In this document: piece by piece, positions 1 to 11,600 of the stretch | How positions within the stretch are numbered: position 1 is the stretch's first letter | Layout: each line of letters opens with the position of its first letter | Source of the DNA: Apostichopus parvimensis | Lineage: Eukaryota; Echinodermata; Holothuroidea; Aspidochirotida; Stichopodidae | Direction: 5' to 3' | Assembly (NCBI GenBank): GCA_000934455.1 | Contig: KN888294.1 | Coordinates: forward strand, 16,386 to 49,712 | DNA: 33,327 nt | Notes under the pieces: generated by a model | What the model saw: only the letters and a program-made list of their open reading frames with translations | What the model was told of the DNA's origin: nothing | Databases searched by the model: none | Translations under genes and position numbers: made by a program

Positions 1-243
1 AACTAATCAAAATTAACTAATTTTCAAAATATCGATATTTGCTTCCATAATCATTGTGTACATTAAATACATCAAAAGTATAAAGGAAGGATGAGTAAGA
101 AAGAAGAGGATGAAAGGTGAATCAGTTATCACTCTATAGCAATTCTTCAACGCATCACCACCCCCCCCCCCCCCCCCCCAAGAATAAACTGGTATTGAAA
201 CCTGAAATTAATTTGCTGAATTAAAATCTCAATGGATACTCAC
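1..243. other. RIOX1 intron 7 (partial), with poly-C tract
   Basis: Intron sequence beyond the last visible RIOX1 donor at 243-242. It contains an uninterrupted run of 19 C at 161-179. Nothing else is recognised. The next RIOX1 exon lies outside the window. Confidence 0.6.
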
Positions 244-3200
244 ACATTAGCACCACAGAAACTACCAAAGTGTTCCTGTAATGTAGACAGGAGTTTCCAA
301 ACCTTTGCTGAATATGTCTGGGGATTCAACAGTCTCACAGAGCAACCATTCTATGAAAAACACAAATACAAAAGTGAAACCCACTTACACCACATAGTGT
401 ACAACAAGTGCAAGCACATATATATGGGATATTGCTATACCATTTAATTCAAAGAGGTGTTGCAATGACACTATAATATAGCATTTGCAATATTTATCAG
501 TATGACTCTTGCTCCAGAAAACATTTGCAAACATATATTTCAAAACGGGGATTGAAACAAAGCAAAGAACAAACAAGGCAATTTACGGAATTCAGTAGCC
601 TTTAATAATCACATGATAAAACACAAAAACAAATTGCTGCCAAGGCAAAGAAATAGCCCAAGATAGAGAAAGCTTGATAGTTTATGGAAATGGAAGTTAC
701 ACTATGCCTCTTGTTCAGTTGAACAAGTGTGAGGTTTATTGCAACATTACAGTGGTTTCATTTGGACAAGAGAAGGAAGGTTAACATACAGTCACAACAT
801 CACTGTCTATTGAATTTTCAAACTTTTGCTGATTTGTCATCATTACATAGCAATTAAAGCTTCTATGGATTCTAGTGTTATTTTATCTGACTGTGCAAAC
901 TTATAATTATAGAGTAACAAAGTTGCAATAACCACAACAACTCAGAAAACTACTGATTGGTAGGATAGTCACAGAGTAAAGATAATTAGTCTGGAATGAA
1001 TCATTACTCACGTTAAAATAGTCCCAAACTACAGGTGCATGAGCTCTGCCTTCTGGGTTATGCGTCTCTCTCTTCCCATCAGTGTACGTAGTGATGTCAA
1101 GGTGTTTGCCGTACTGTACGTCATTCTGTAGAGACAGGTAGGAATGTTTATACATAAATGAATGAATGAATGAATGCATGAATGAGTGAGTGAATGCATG
1201 AATGAACAATTGAATGAATGAACAATTGAATTAATGAATGGAACCTTCAGCATGGCTTTTAAACTTACCTAAGTAGAAAAGTCAAATTTTATCTATTGGG
1301 GAGATCCTCTTCAACACCCTGTTGGACAACCAATCTTGTGCATTGCATTTGCATCTGTTTATTACCTCCAGTTCCACTTAGTAAGTTAGACTTTTCATAT
1401 AAAAGTACAATACATCAGGTTTATTTCCATACTTCATTTATTAGGGACAAATCATGCTACCTAATACTTCAGACAACTTAAAGCATCAAGATTCTTTGAA
1501 TATAAGTTGGTTGAAGATGCATCCCTGAATCAGATAGTTAGTTACATTCACTTCATAAAACTGATGGGTTTTCTAAAGGTCATCTCTCAATCCATCAAAA
1601 CTTTGCTAGTCAGCTTCTCTGTTTTAGTCTCTAGAAGAGCTAACGACAAATGGTTTATAAAATTATAACTGATAACACTGCTGCTGGATTGAGGTAACAT
1701 TATTTCTATATTAGTGTTATTTCCAATACTTACCTCTTTGAGAATATTGTTAAATTCCACTGTGGTGAATAGTCCTTGAAAGTACTGGGGTTTGTGCCTT
1801 CTTACCAACAATGGTTTCTTTTCCCAAAGGTTACTACCAAAAAGAAATAACAAATGAATAAGAAAAGTTCAAAATTTATTAAATTTTTTACTATGTGCAG
1901 TGAGGTGGGGGGGTTTGTTTCTCCAAAAAATTAAGGTTGCATCTGTTGGATGCAAGCTGCTTGAAGAATTTGCACCCCTGGCTGAAACATTGCGTCCTAA
2001 TGCTCAATCCTGGGGTCGAAACAAAGGCTGCAAATAACACAAATTTTTACTTACTCAAAGAAATTTTGAGGGGAAACGGGTGATATCAACCATTCAAACA
2101 AGAGGGCACTCTCTGTTCCACTGTCTCTTCCTTTACTTGGTCCATTTTTACCCGAAGGTCCATTTTGTGGTGTTGAGGAATTCACAATACGAGGACTTTC
2201 TTCCCTCTGCATGGGGGAAGAGCAACATGTATTGTGAGCAAAATAATTAAAAACTTTGTACCAGAATTTGAAAGTTTCTGGCTGCGTGTATTCTGAGCCT
2301 CAGTTTGGAGCTCTAAAGCAGATCTGAAAGTAAACTCTTTGCAAGCAAGAATAACCAATTTTTCAATACTTAAAACAAAACATGTTGCAATGGAAGACAA
2401 ATTCTTCACTTCAGACATTGGAGCAGCTTTTGATGCTACATTGGTACTAAAATCCTAACCGCATAGAAGTTTCATAAGCTTGAAAATAGTTCTGTTTCAT
2501 TTCCAAAAAGGGAGACAATAATAGCAACTATTAACATTTATGAATTGTTTCTTGTAAACTGCATGCGATACTACATGTGATTGTCACAAGATCAACTTGT
2601 ATTAGAATCAAATGAATCAGCAACTACTCATGGAGTACATTTGATTAAAAGTTTAATACAATTTCTTCCCATAAACACATTGATTTTACAAGTAGTGTGA
2701 AGCTAATATCAATCCAAACCATTTTTTACCTTTGGTGGGGAGGGATTAGCTCTCCTTGGGGTCAGTTTGATCTTCAACTTCTTAGAATTCTTTGAGGCTG
2801 GTGTTGAGTTCTTTCTCTTTCTTGAAGGTGTGCTGCTCCCAGAATCTGTGGTTTGAAACACATTAAAGGGATTTACTGTTCTGCAAAATAAGGAAATTTC
2901 CCGCATTTTCAGGCCAAAACCAACCCTATAGATTTGATTTTTTTTGTTGTATTTGGTAATATTTTGTAAATGCATCTGGCAACAGTAGGGTGAATGATGT
3001 TATAAGATTAATGGGCTGAAAATCTCTTGCTTTTCTTTATAACATTTCAATCATTTGTTGACAGAGGAAATTACTTTTTCTACCAAACAGTTGTCCTTTC
3101 ATGAAATTCTAACTACAGGGAACATCGGCAGCTAATAAAACATCTCATGTTTAAAGGATAAATAAACACGAACATGATAAAACCTAGCCTCAATATAGCT

Positions 3201-6200
3201 ATCAAAGAACCTGATGACATCACATACCACCTATGGTGATCCACTTCCTGGAGCTTACATTCAGTCACCTGTCTCTTCAGTTAGAGACAAGATATTGCGT
3301 TAAGGTTTCAACTTATAGTGTGGAACGTTTTCACAATATCACACTATCTGTTTTACATTGTTGCCACCAGAATATTCCTTGTAGAACCTGCCTTTGATTA
3401 TAAATAGCTAGGAATAAGACCAAGGAGTCTCTTTCAACACTATCTGTTATAAACATATTTTCTTTTGCTTCTTATTCCCTTGACTGCATTTACGAACAAA
3501 GGACTTAAAATAATATATTGAAAGAAACCATACAACAACCTTCACAACATTGAGTCCCCTCATTGCCTATTGCCTACAGTGCCTTAAATAAATGAACTAT
3601 GAATTTGCTGATCTGTTACAAACTTGAGTCCTATGACTGACAATACCTTGACTTGGCTTTAGCTGTGTAATCTTCACCAAAATTGAGTCCACTCAGTGCC
3701 TATTGCCTACAGTGCCTTAAATAAATGAACTATAAATTTGCCAATCTGTAACAAACTTGAGTCCTACGACTGACAATACCTTGACTTGGCTTTAGCGGTG
3801 TAATCTTCACCAACATTGAGTCCTTAGATGCCTCTTTGGTTGCTCTCAACTCTGACATTGGGGTCAATTCTACTGAAGATGCAGACAAAGACAGTATCTA
3901 GATTTATTCAGGATAAAAACTAAAACGGCTACTCCCCACCCCCCCCCCAAAAAAACATGACAATTTAGAGGTTTTAATTTGGTGTCAGTGGGGCTATTTC
4001 ATGAATTATATAAATGTTTAACACTTTTTCTATGGAAAATCAATCATAAAAGTGTATGAAGTGTGTTCTTTAAACCATGAACTGATTTTATTGATGTACA
4101 ACTACTTATTTCTACGCTGGGGTGGGCCCCGTGTTGAATAAGAGATTTCTCCATTTTGCCGCTGTACATTCATGTTGTTTACTGAGGCTGTGTTTGATCG
4201 ATTTTACGTACGTATCTTCCTAACATAAAATACTATAGGCCACCATGAAGTAAGTTTATAAACAATAACTATTGGTGGGAATTGCTGAAACTTAACGCGC
4301 ATGTGTATAATTATTTCCTAAAGCGGCCGTAGACTAGACAAACATGCCGTGTGCATCAGTAGATATAACAATGGGACAGACAATAATAGCGCATAACATG
4401 TCTTCATATACACACAACAATTACAGCAATAACTGAATTAAGGCAAGTGCTGTGAAAATTTTGCGGAACGGGTGCATCAAAAACATCAACACTTTCAGGA
4501 CTCATAATTTTGTATTCACACAGAAATAATCGGATTACTCATTTATATGATTCTGTAACTGAAATTAGTAATGACATATCTTAGGAACATAATACTGGGG
4601 CAATTTTGCTCACAGTGCTATTGACTTTCGCCCTCGCGACGTTTTTCAGAGGGCTGTTTTGACAAAACAGAGGGCCAACTGCAAATCGACCAAGTGTATT
4701 TTCGATGCTGGATTTATTGCTTGGTGTAAAGGGAGGATGGCTTAGTGGGGTTTACTTGAAAAGATTATAGTTTCTTCACTACCTTTGTTAGTAACTTCCT
4801 TGGCCGGTTTCTTTCGCATGCTCGGACTTGGTTTCTTGCTTGATGACGTTGGTGTACTCTTGACTGAAGCACTTGGTGATTTCTTTCCAGCTGGAACCTT
4901 GGGACTTGGGGTTTTCTTTTGATTCTTAACCCTAGGTTTTCTGGTAGGTTGCTTGGTGTCCTTTGGGGTTACTTTTGGAGATTTTGATTTTGTTGAGCTT
5001 GGAGACTTTCCTCCTTTGGGACTTTGCTTTGTTGGACTTGCTTTCTTTGTTTGGCTCCCTTTGCCAGCTTTCGTTGGAGATTCTTTCTTAACAGCATCTT
5101 TTACTGATTTTGATGCTTTACTTGACTTTGCCGAGGGCTTCTTGTCAACTTTCTTTGCATCTTTGGAATTCTTCTTGGGACTTTGTTTGGTTTTTGGACT
5201 TTGTTTTTTAACAGATTTCCCTTTTTCAGAGGTTTTCTTAGATTTTGAGGTGCTCTTTTTTGGACTGTCCTTTTTCTTGGTTGCTGCCTTTGAGGCTGCT
5301 GTTATCTTCTCAGACTTGGCTCTTGAACCTGCTTTCTTGTCTTTGTTCTTTGCCTTGCTGACTTTTCCTGGAGTAGCCAATTTTATCTTCAACTGCAGCT
5401 GACTCTGCAAAGTAAGTAAAGGGACATTAATGTTGGTGGTGGAAACCATTAGTAACACACAGTACTTAACGTCAGTCATGAGAGCATGTATACATGGCTA
5501 AAGGGACAATCAAGTAACACTGTTCAATAAATGTGGCTGGTCTGTATATAAAATAGTCAGAGGATAAGTAAATTCCTCTTTTTTTTGGGAAGTATTACTG
5601 TACCTAAAAGGACTTGGTTTGATCTAAACTTCTGTGATCACAGTCAATTTATTTTTTACGTAAGTGGCTATGGCGACATTTTTGTGATGATCCGTTACCC
5701 ACTTAGCTCACTAATATATTTAAGACAGAAGCTACAGACATTGGGCAACATTTATAGTTAAGGCCACAGAAATGAAAGTTCCACAGGCGTCTGCCAAAAT
5801 GTTTTCAACAATAATTTTCATTATTTTACATGAGCGTTCATCATAGACATCATCACATAACCAGTTAAATGGCATGTTCACATGCATTAAATACTATTTT
5901 TGAGTAGTGTATTGTTTAAAAGCCCAAAAGGATAGGGCCTAACCACAAAATTTAAAAATATTGTGTCAAATATAATAGCACTCAGAGGGGATACAGGTTT
6001 ATGGGGTCCTCCCAAGAAAAGAATAATTTACACCTGAAATGGTGCGTTCTGAAGCACGTTAAGGCTACAATATGCAAGGTTGGGCTAATGAATACTTGAA
6101 TTTTTTGTGTGTTGGCCATGCGTGAATTGAAAAGGTGGACCCCACCCACTGGACGCAGGCCTGATCTACCATGTTCATGATCAGACATATGTAACCCAGG

Positions 6201-6639
6201 CTATACGATGGGCGAAATAAGCAACCCATATTGTATCGACTATTGGGTAAATAAATACCAACTGCATAACTTATGAATCGGAGTTGTCTGGTCACTTATG
6301 CCTAGGTTGTTACTAGGCTAGGGCAGAAAGGTTGTTGTAAATTAATGTTAGGTACTTTTTAAGAAAAGTCACCCAGGAAAGAACCCGACTGATCCGCTCC
6401 CAACCCCAGTCCCCTTGCATTGAGACTGTGACTGTGTGATCATCGTCGGGTGTGTATCACCATTCCCCTCGAAAGGGAACAGATACCACAGATGATCTTA
6501 AAAAATTCTGGGCCAAAACTTAAAAGGCCGAGAAGGCTATTGACAGGTTAAGCATACACTGCAGTTTAGGCTAAAGCTAGGAATGTAAACTGATTACCTT
6601 CTGCGCTTTCTCCTTTTGTACCGCAAATGCTGATTTCAT
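244..6639 (-). CDS. RIOX1: Ribosomal oxygenase 1 (NO66-like JmjC protein), 5' seven coding exons; partial at window edge
   Basis: Seven exons read on the minus strand: 6639-6598, 5404-4783, 2845-2730, 2206-2055, 1833-1734, 1125-1012 and 350-244. All have GT-AG borders and compatible phases, giving about 417 residues before the window ends. Family knowledge: RIOX1/NO66 is a nucleolar Fe(II)/2-oxoglutarate JmjC oxygenase that hydroxylates a histidine of ribosomal protein uL2 and is also reported as a histone H3 demethylase. Sequence evidence: [14 protein letters not shown] (about 297-310), [12 protein letters not shown] (312-323), [20 protein letters not shown] (349-368) and [13 protein letters not shown] then [12 protein letters not shown] (384-417) match the family in order. 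The iron-binding HxD motif should follow just outside the window, so activity cannot be judged. Residues 15-260 are Lys/Ser/Pro-rich and do not resemble the human N-terminus. The start ATG at 6637-6639 sits in an ACCAAAATG context. A possible acceptor (ending near 6672) just upstream allows a non-coding first exon; a TATATA-like string at 6685-6691 is the alternative. Reading through the exon 2 donor would add 12 codons and stop at 4742. Confidence 0.9.
1158..1245. repeat. Degenerate (AATG)n microsatellite
   Basis: AATG/CATG/AGTG tetranucleotide units with interspersed AACAATTG. It lies about 30 bp upstream (transcript sense) of the RIOX1 exon 6 acceptor at 1126. On the transcribed strand it reads as a CATT/TCAT run that contributes to the pyrimidine-rich region before the acceptor. 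The open frames across it are a consequence of the simple repeat. Confidence 0.9.
3549..3823. repeat. 133-bp tandem duplication in RIOX1 intron 2
   Basis: The block starting ATTGAGTCC recurs at 3549, 3682 and 3815, a period of 133 bp and about 2.07 copies. The two full copies differ at only a few positions (for example TATGAATTTGCTGATCTG against TATAAATTTGCCAATCTG), so the duplication is fairly recent. No coding content or tRNA boxes are seen. The rest of this intron (2846-4782) shows no other recognisable feature apart from a C-rich run near 3940. Confidence 0.9.
4783..5404 (-). other. RIOX1: Lysine-rich SPK-repeat exon of RIOX1 (exon 2)
   Basis: One 622-nt exon encodes about 207 residues dominated by Lys, Ser, Thr and Pro. 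It contains many short S/T-P-K or S-P-K units such as [14 protein letters not shown] and KSPKVTPK. It is entered at a TTTGCAG acceptor and left at an AAAG/GTAGTG donor. The composition resembles linker-histone tails or nucleolar localisation domains, and S/T-P-K is a consensus for cyclin-dependent kinases. No fold is expected. The function (nucleolar/nucleic acid binding) is inferred from composition only. The exon begins with [13 protein letters not shown], which recurs in shorter form in exon 3. Confidence 0.8.
6383..6537 (-). ncRNA. U2-snRNA-like structured element in RIOX1 intron 1 (gene, derived SINE or pseudogene)
   Basis: Read on the minus strand, 6537-6521 contains CTTCTCGGCCTTTT, identical to the conserved 5' end of U2 snRNA. 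At 6500-6477, TAAGATCA-NN-TGT-G-GTATCTGTTC matches the next conserved U2 block at about 21 of 24 bases. Between them the stem-loop I equivalent is kept: arms TTCTCGGCC (6534-6526) and GGCCCAGAA (6514-6506) pair with one C-C mismatch. Its loop is enlarged from UUUU to UUUUAAGUUUU. The branch-site recognition segment reads GTGGTA instead of GTAGTA. Downstream, TTCCC/GGGAA inside GTATC/GATAC forms a hairpin, and ACCCGAC-GA-TGATC (6451-6438) pairs with GATCAGTCGGGT (6394-6383). The later U2 sequence and a clear Sm site after stem II are not recognised. It lies about 60 bp downstream of RIOX1 exon 1, on the same strand. A functional snRNA variant, a U2-derived SINE or a pseudogene are all possible. 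Confidence 0.6.
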
Positions 6640-8677
6640 TTTGGTAAATGATGATGCTCCCTGGAAATGGATGCAACCAGCGTTCTATATAACAGCCGTG
6701 TAGCACCAAGGTTTGCGGCTAGTGCCAGTGGTGCAGCGAATAACGAGTTATAACTGAACTAGTACTACCCCACACTACAGTCAAAGCACTCAGTAGAATA
6801 ACACAGTACAATTAGGCCTACGCTGTACCAAGCCAAGGCACATGTTCGTTTTTACTTTGTGACCGTCTGCTAACGTGCGAAGCGGCACAGCAACAATTTC
6901 GTTGAGCGGCACCGGCTAACAAAGCGAAATTTATAAACGTACGGATGCCCTGTGTGCCACGGAACCTTAGATAACTTGGAAATAGTTTCAACCAACCTAA
7001 CTCATCACAATTGATTTTGACAACTTTTACTGATCACGAGTACTGATTTGAGGCTAAATGAAAGAGGTCGATTTCTCATTCTGTTCCCATTATCAAATTA
7101 TCAAAAGGGGTCACAGGTTTGGATAGAACGTATTGCGTAGAATGACCTGCCAAGTAAGTCAGATCATAACACTTGAACAGGTTAAAGCAAGAAGCACCAA
7201 GAAGCCCAACCATAGAAAACCCCAGCAAAGGAAAACACACAAAAAGCTATATATGGGATCGAATTATTCCCAACTGGGTGATACTTCTGTAAAAAGTAAA
7301 CTTTTACATTAAGTTATTGTTTTACACTTTTTCTTTTTATTAAGCAAAAAAGAGAATGTTAAAACAACAACAATATATCGGGTTACAATCTTACATGTTC
7401 GTGCATCCTCATAATTCACTGCTCTGAAGTTCTGTTCTGTATTCCCAATGGTTGTTCAAATCTATTCATACATAACATTATATCACGTGAACACTTTCCA
7501 GTCTTTTCAAGGGAAACTGATACTTGGCCGCAAAATCAACCTAATTCTCTCCTTTTAGACAGTGACACAACTATATTATGTAGGATGGTGTGTAAACTAT
7601 TCCGTCATTTGCCGCTCTAGTAGAGCTAAACTATCATGCACTTCACATTTCAAGTCGCACAAATGTTCTGGAATCGTCATGATTTAGACTGATAAAAACA
7701 AGTCATGATTATTTAAAGTTGTAAGGTATAATTTAAATGCATTTTTTTACTCATTAAGCTTAACAATACTGGATTTTGAATTTTAGTTTTATTAACGCAA
7801 ATTTCTGTATCAGGTACAAGGTGCTGCAATTATACCTTCACAACCAAAACAGTGATCAATGATAAATGAATGAGAGCGATGGTGAGACTCTGAATTTTGT
7901 TTTGTTGACGAAAGCTGACCGACAGAGTATCTTAATTAATCATGAATTCGCACAAGAACTAGCGATATCAACTCATCGTAAGTCTTGCAACATAGGTCTA
8001 CCTGACTGTGATTTATATGAAACATGTTAACTACACCCAGTAATAGTGAGTGAGTGCTTACGTTAGGTCTTTCATATATTTGTTCGTAGGCCAGGCTATA
8101 CTAGGCCTATACCACTTAGGCTAGTATAAAGTATAGGCTATCCGGCTTATATACTATTTTACATAGGGTCTAATCTAAAGCATAAGTAAATTAACAATGG
8201 CAAACTGACTGATAAATCATACGCAATGCAAAGGAGTGAACAAATTTCTACACTTTCCAGCAACAAATTATCTAGTCTTAACTCTGCTGAAGTTCTGATC
8301 ATAGATGGGCACTAACCAAAACAGTTTATATTGAAAGTGGAAGAACTTTACATGATCATTTGCTAATGGCACCCTTGCTATTTTATCCAACCTGCCCTTG
8401 CAATAAACACTGCGAATTACTTGAGCAAATACGAATGTTAGTAACCTTTCTCAATGGATGTATGCCATTTACTGAATCTAATATCTAGTTCATTAGAACT
8501 TTATCATAGTTTGTTATGGAGAAAAGAGATGTACAAAGATGGTAGACCTACCATTTTGCAAAGATTCCTGAAGAATATTTGAAAAGTTGTGTCTATGGTA
8601 TGTGGTGGAGACCAACTAAACATGCTCAGGTACCATCACATAAAACATTTAACTTTTCAAACTTTGCTCTACTGCAG
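6640..8677. other. Divergent intergenic region between RIOX1 and FSIP1
   Basis: This 2-kb stretch separates the RIOX1 start codon from the first coding FSIP1 exon and must hold both promoters and any non-coding 5' exons. FSIP1 is expected to have at least one upstream untranslated exon here, because its start codon sits 10 bases behind an acceptor. The only promoter-like string I see is a TATATA on the RIOX1 strand at 6685-6691. An AGGCTATACTAGGCCTATACC-like AT/CTAG quasi-palindromic cluster lies at 8090-8145. No further gene or named repeat is recognised. Confidence 0.5.
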
Positions 8678-11600
8678 ACAAACAAAAATGGATATCACAA
8701 GAGGGAGTCTTGATGGTATTACCAGATCAGGCAAGTCACACCAGAGACAAAGACCTGGCAGCCGTGTCTCTCTTCAGAGTGGCAGTGGATCTCCAGCTTT
8801 GAGACTTGAAAGTGAAATCAGAGGGTCCCTTGAAATCTTGCCTCCAGAGCCTAACTTTGATTACCAGGTTCTTTTCCTTTTCATATATATATATATTGTT
8901 TTTTCAAACGTATTCACTACTAAACTCACAATGCAGTTCAGTAGCTTATAGTCAAGTTTCATTCTATAAAATTGGTTCTATAAAAGTTGCATCTTGTATG
9001 TGATTATTTCTTTATTGTCAATGTGTCTGGGTGACAAAATGTTTAGGTTCAAATAAAAGCATCTGTCACTTACTCGTTAAAATTGGTTTCGTATATAAAA
9101 AATCAGGAGAGTATCTTAGCTCAATCAACTGCACTGTAATTTAGTAGAAAAGTTTGGTGAAATGGTAACAATTTTTATACTTAAACACCTGCTGCAATAT
9201 TTCAGCAATATTTGATGGTTCAAATTAATGTAGAATACATCTCATTCTCTTTGGTGAGACTTAATACCAGAATGTAAGCAAACATTATACCAGAATGGAA
9301 GCGAAAATAATATTTCGTAGAAATGTTCAGTTACAGAAAACTTTCCAACCAATTGACTACTGACAGTCTACTTATTAAAAATAAATACTCTGCAAGTTTG
9401 TCTTACAGGAATTATGTTAAAATTTTCTTTTTCTAATGCATTCTGACATTAGGAGCGTGACTTATCACTAGAGGAGTACCTTTCATCCAGTGATGAGGAA
9501 GAAAGCAATCTCAGCAAAGATGAAGCAGAAGGAGATGGTATGATATTTATTTCTTTGCAAGTATTAAATGATTATTTTGTATCCTCATTGATTGATAAAC
9601 AGGGACATGGGGGTAAGGTGTTATGGAGTTATAACTCCTCCCCCTAACCACTCTTACACTCAAGCAGACACTACCTAGGTATGGGGAATCTGACTATATT
9701 GGGTGTACCATCTTCTGTACTTAACCAAAAGCAGTAGTACCTTGTATCATATGTACCACTTGAAGCAGCTACTGTCTTCTTCAATAAAACCGATATACAC
9801 AACAGCAAAAAGTATTTGTTGACAAGTTAAATGTCTGTCTCCAGAAAGCACAAATATACATGAGCACCAAAGCTTAAAAGCTTCTTGAATGTGCAAGAAC
9901 TAATGTTTGAATTGATTTATGATTTATTTCCTTCACAGTCATATTGTAGGAGAAATACTATGTACTTTATCAGTGATACCTGTATTAATGTCATTTATTT
10001 GTAAATGATAGCATACCATACATTTAATATTTTGCTTGTTACCTATCATTAATTCTTGCAGCTATTCACCAATTGGAGCGACTAATCTTGTCCAGCAGTA
10101 GGTCCAGCCAGTATGCTGTTTCTGTGTCATCCGACGTAACAGATAGAGATGGTCTGGATGGTCAGTCCTGCAGTGAAAAGAATGAAGGCCATGGATCAGC
10201 GTCTCCTCGCCAATGTAACCAAGAAAATAAGAACGATGATGACGATGATGATGATGAAGAACTGAAACGTATTGAAGACCCCAAAATAAGGAAGGCCATC
10301 AAAAAGATGAGAAAACTAGATAAAATTCTGTCGCAGAAGCTGACTCGTGAAAAGGAAGTGAAGCGAAAAAGATTAATGATGCATAAGCAGTATGAAGAAG
10401 AGTTGGAGAGAATTCGATTGGGCCTTGATAGAAGTGAAATTAAGGATGAGGTGGAGAATACAATGAGGTTTCTGGCATTGGTACCTCCTCCTGCACATTC
10501 AGAAGGTACAGTATGGATTTGTTTAGGCCTTGAAAAAAAGTAACAAAAACAGGTATAGTAATTCACTTCAAGTTATGGCCATAGAGGTTTATAAAGCCTA
10601 AATGATGTTGGATTCACTAGCCTTAATTCTCTCTTTAGTTGCACTCTCTTAAGTCACTAAAATTTGATAATTGATTCCAAGTAGATCAGTTTACTGGTTT
10701 GATGTATCATATCCATGTAATGCTGACAAGAGTGACAAAGTATATGTCTTACCAGGAACATATTTGAACAACTTGATACACAGGTTGATCCTGGAAGAGA
10801 AACTTCTGTAACCCTTCATTCAAGTGTTATCCTTGACTTGATTAGTTCTCTACCCACCCACTTTCTCATTACATGCATTCAAACATTACATTACACCTAT
10901 CTGGTTATATTATGAAGTTTCCTTTGGAAACTTGAAACAAATATACTACATGTGTTCAATTTGTTGATAGTGTTCCTAAACATGATTTTGATGTTACATA
11001 GAGAGCAGTGGCTGCAGTGACTTAAGTTGTAATCTGACTTTATCTGCTCAGATGTGTCTTTATGCCCAGTTAATAAACTATATTCATAAACCAAGAAGTG
11101 AACCATGTATACAGCATTACAAATTTGAGTAATGTACAGAGCACTTTAAAAACCAAATCCTGTTGGATGTTAGAATGGAATAGGTCTTTTGTTGTACGGG
11201 CATCACCAGTATTCCCTCCCAGACTCCCATTTAGGAATGTCAGTGCTTAAGTTATTAGATTTCCCAGTAATTTGTCTTCTCTGTTAACCTATTTGTCATT
11301 CATTTAATCTGATTTCTCAGGGATAGATAATGATGAAGATTACGCTGCCTCTCCACTCTTTCAAACTCAACCTCTTGATGCCGGCAATTCTAAAAAAGGT
11401 CAGAGGATGTCGAACCGTGCACCATCTGCATCAGAAATGTCAAGTTCATCAAGACAGTCCAAAGGTACACGATGAGATTTATTGATTTCATCAGAAATTA
11501 GACGATTGTTGAAATAATAATCCTCACTTCCTTCTTCCAGAAGAGGATTAATTTGAAGTCTACCTTCTCGGCCGTGTAGAAAACACAATGCCTTCATTGC

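Noticed and set aside
232-447. 71-codon plus-strand open frame
   Set aside because: It is antisense to RIOX1 exon 7, which has family-matching residues and splice sites on the minus strand.
907-1253. Two overlapping minus-strand frames with [11 protein letters not shown]-like repeats
   Set aside because: Only the part from 1012 to 1125 is the real RIOX1 exon; the repeats are translation of the AATG microsatellite and intron.
2846-2881. Alternative upstream acceptor for RIOX1 exon 3 (TTATTTTGCAG, ending 2882)
   Set aside because: It has a better pyrimidine tract, but joining it to the exon 2 donor at 4783 gives an immediate in-frame stop. The acceptor before 2845 keeps the frame.
4953-5402. 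149-codon plus-strand open frame rich in Phe, Leu and Val
   Set aside because: It is the antisense of the lysine-rich RIOX1 exon: AAG/AAA codons read backward as CTT/TTT. There are no supporting splice or family signals.
10162-10566. 134-codon minus-strand open frame with a poly-Ser run
   Set aside because: It is the antisense shadow of the acidic FSIP1 exon 3 (GAT/GAC repeats read backward).
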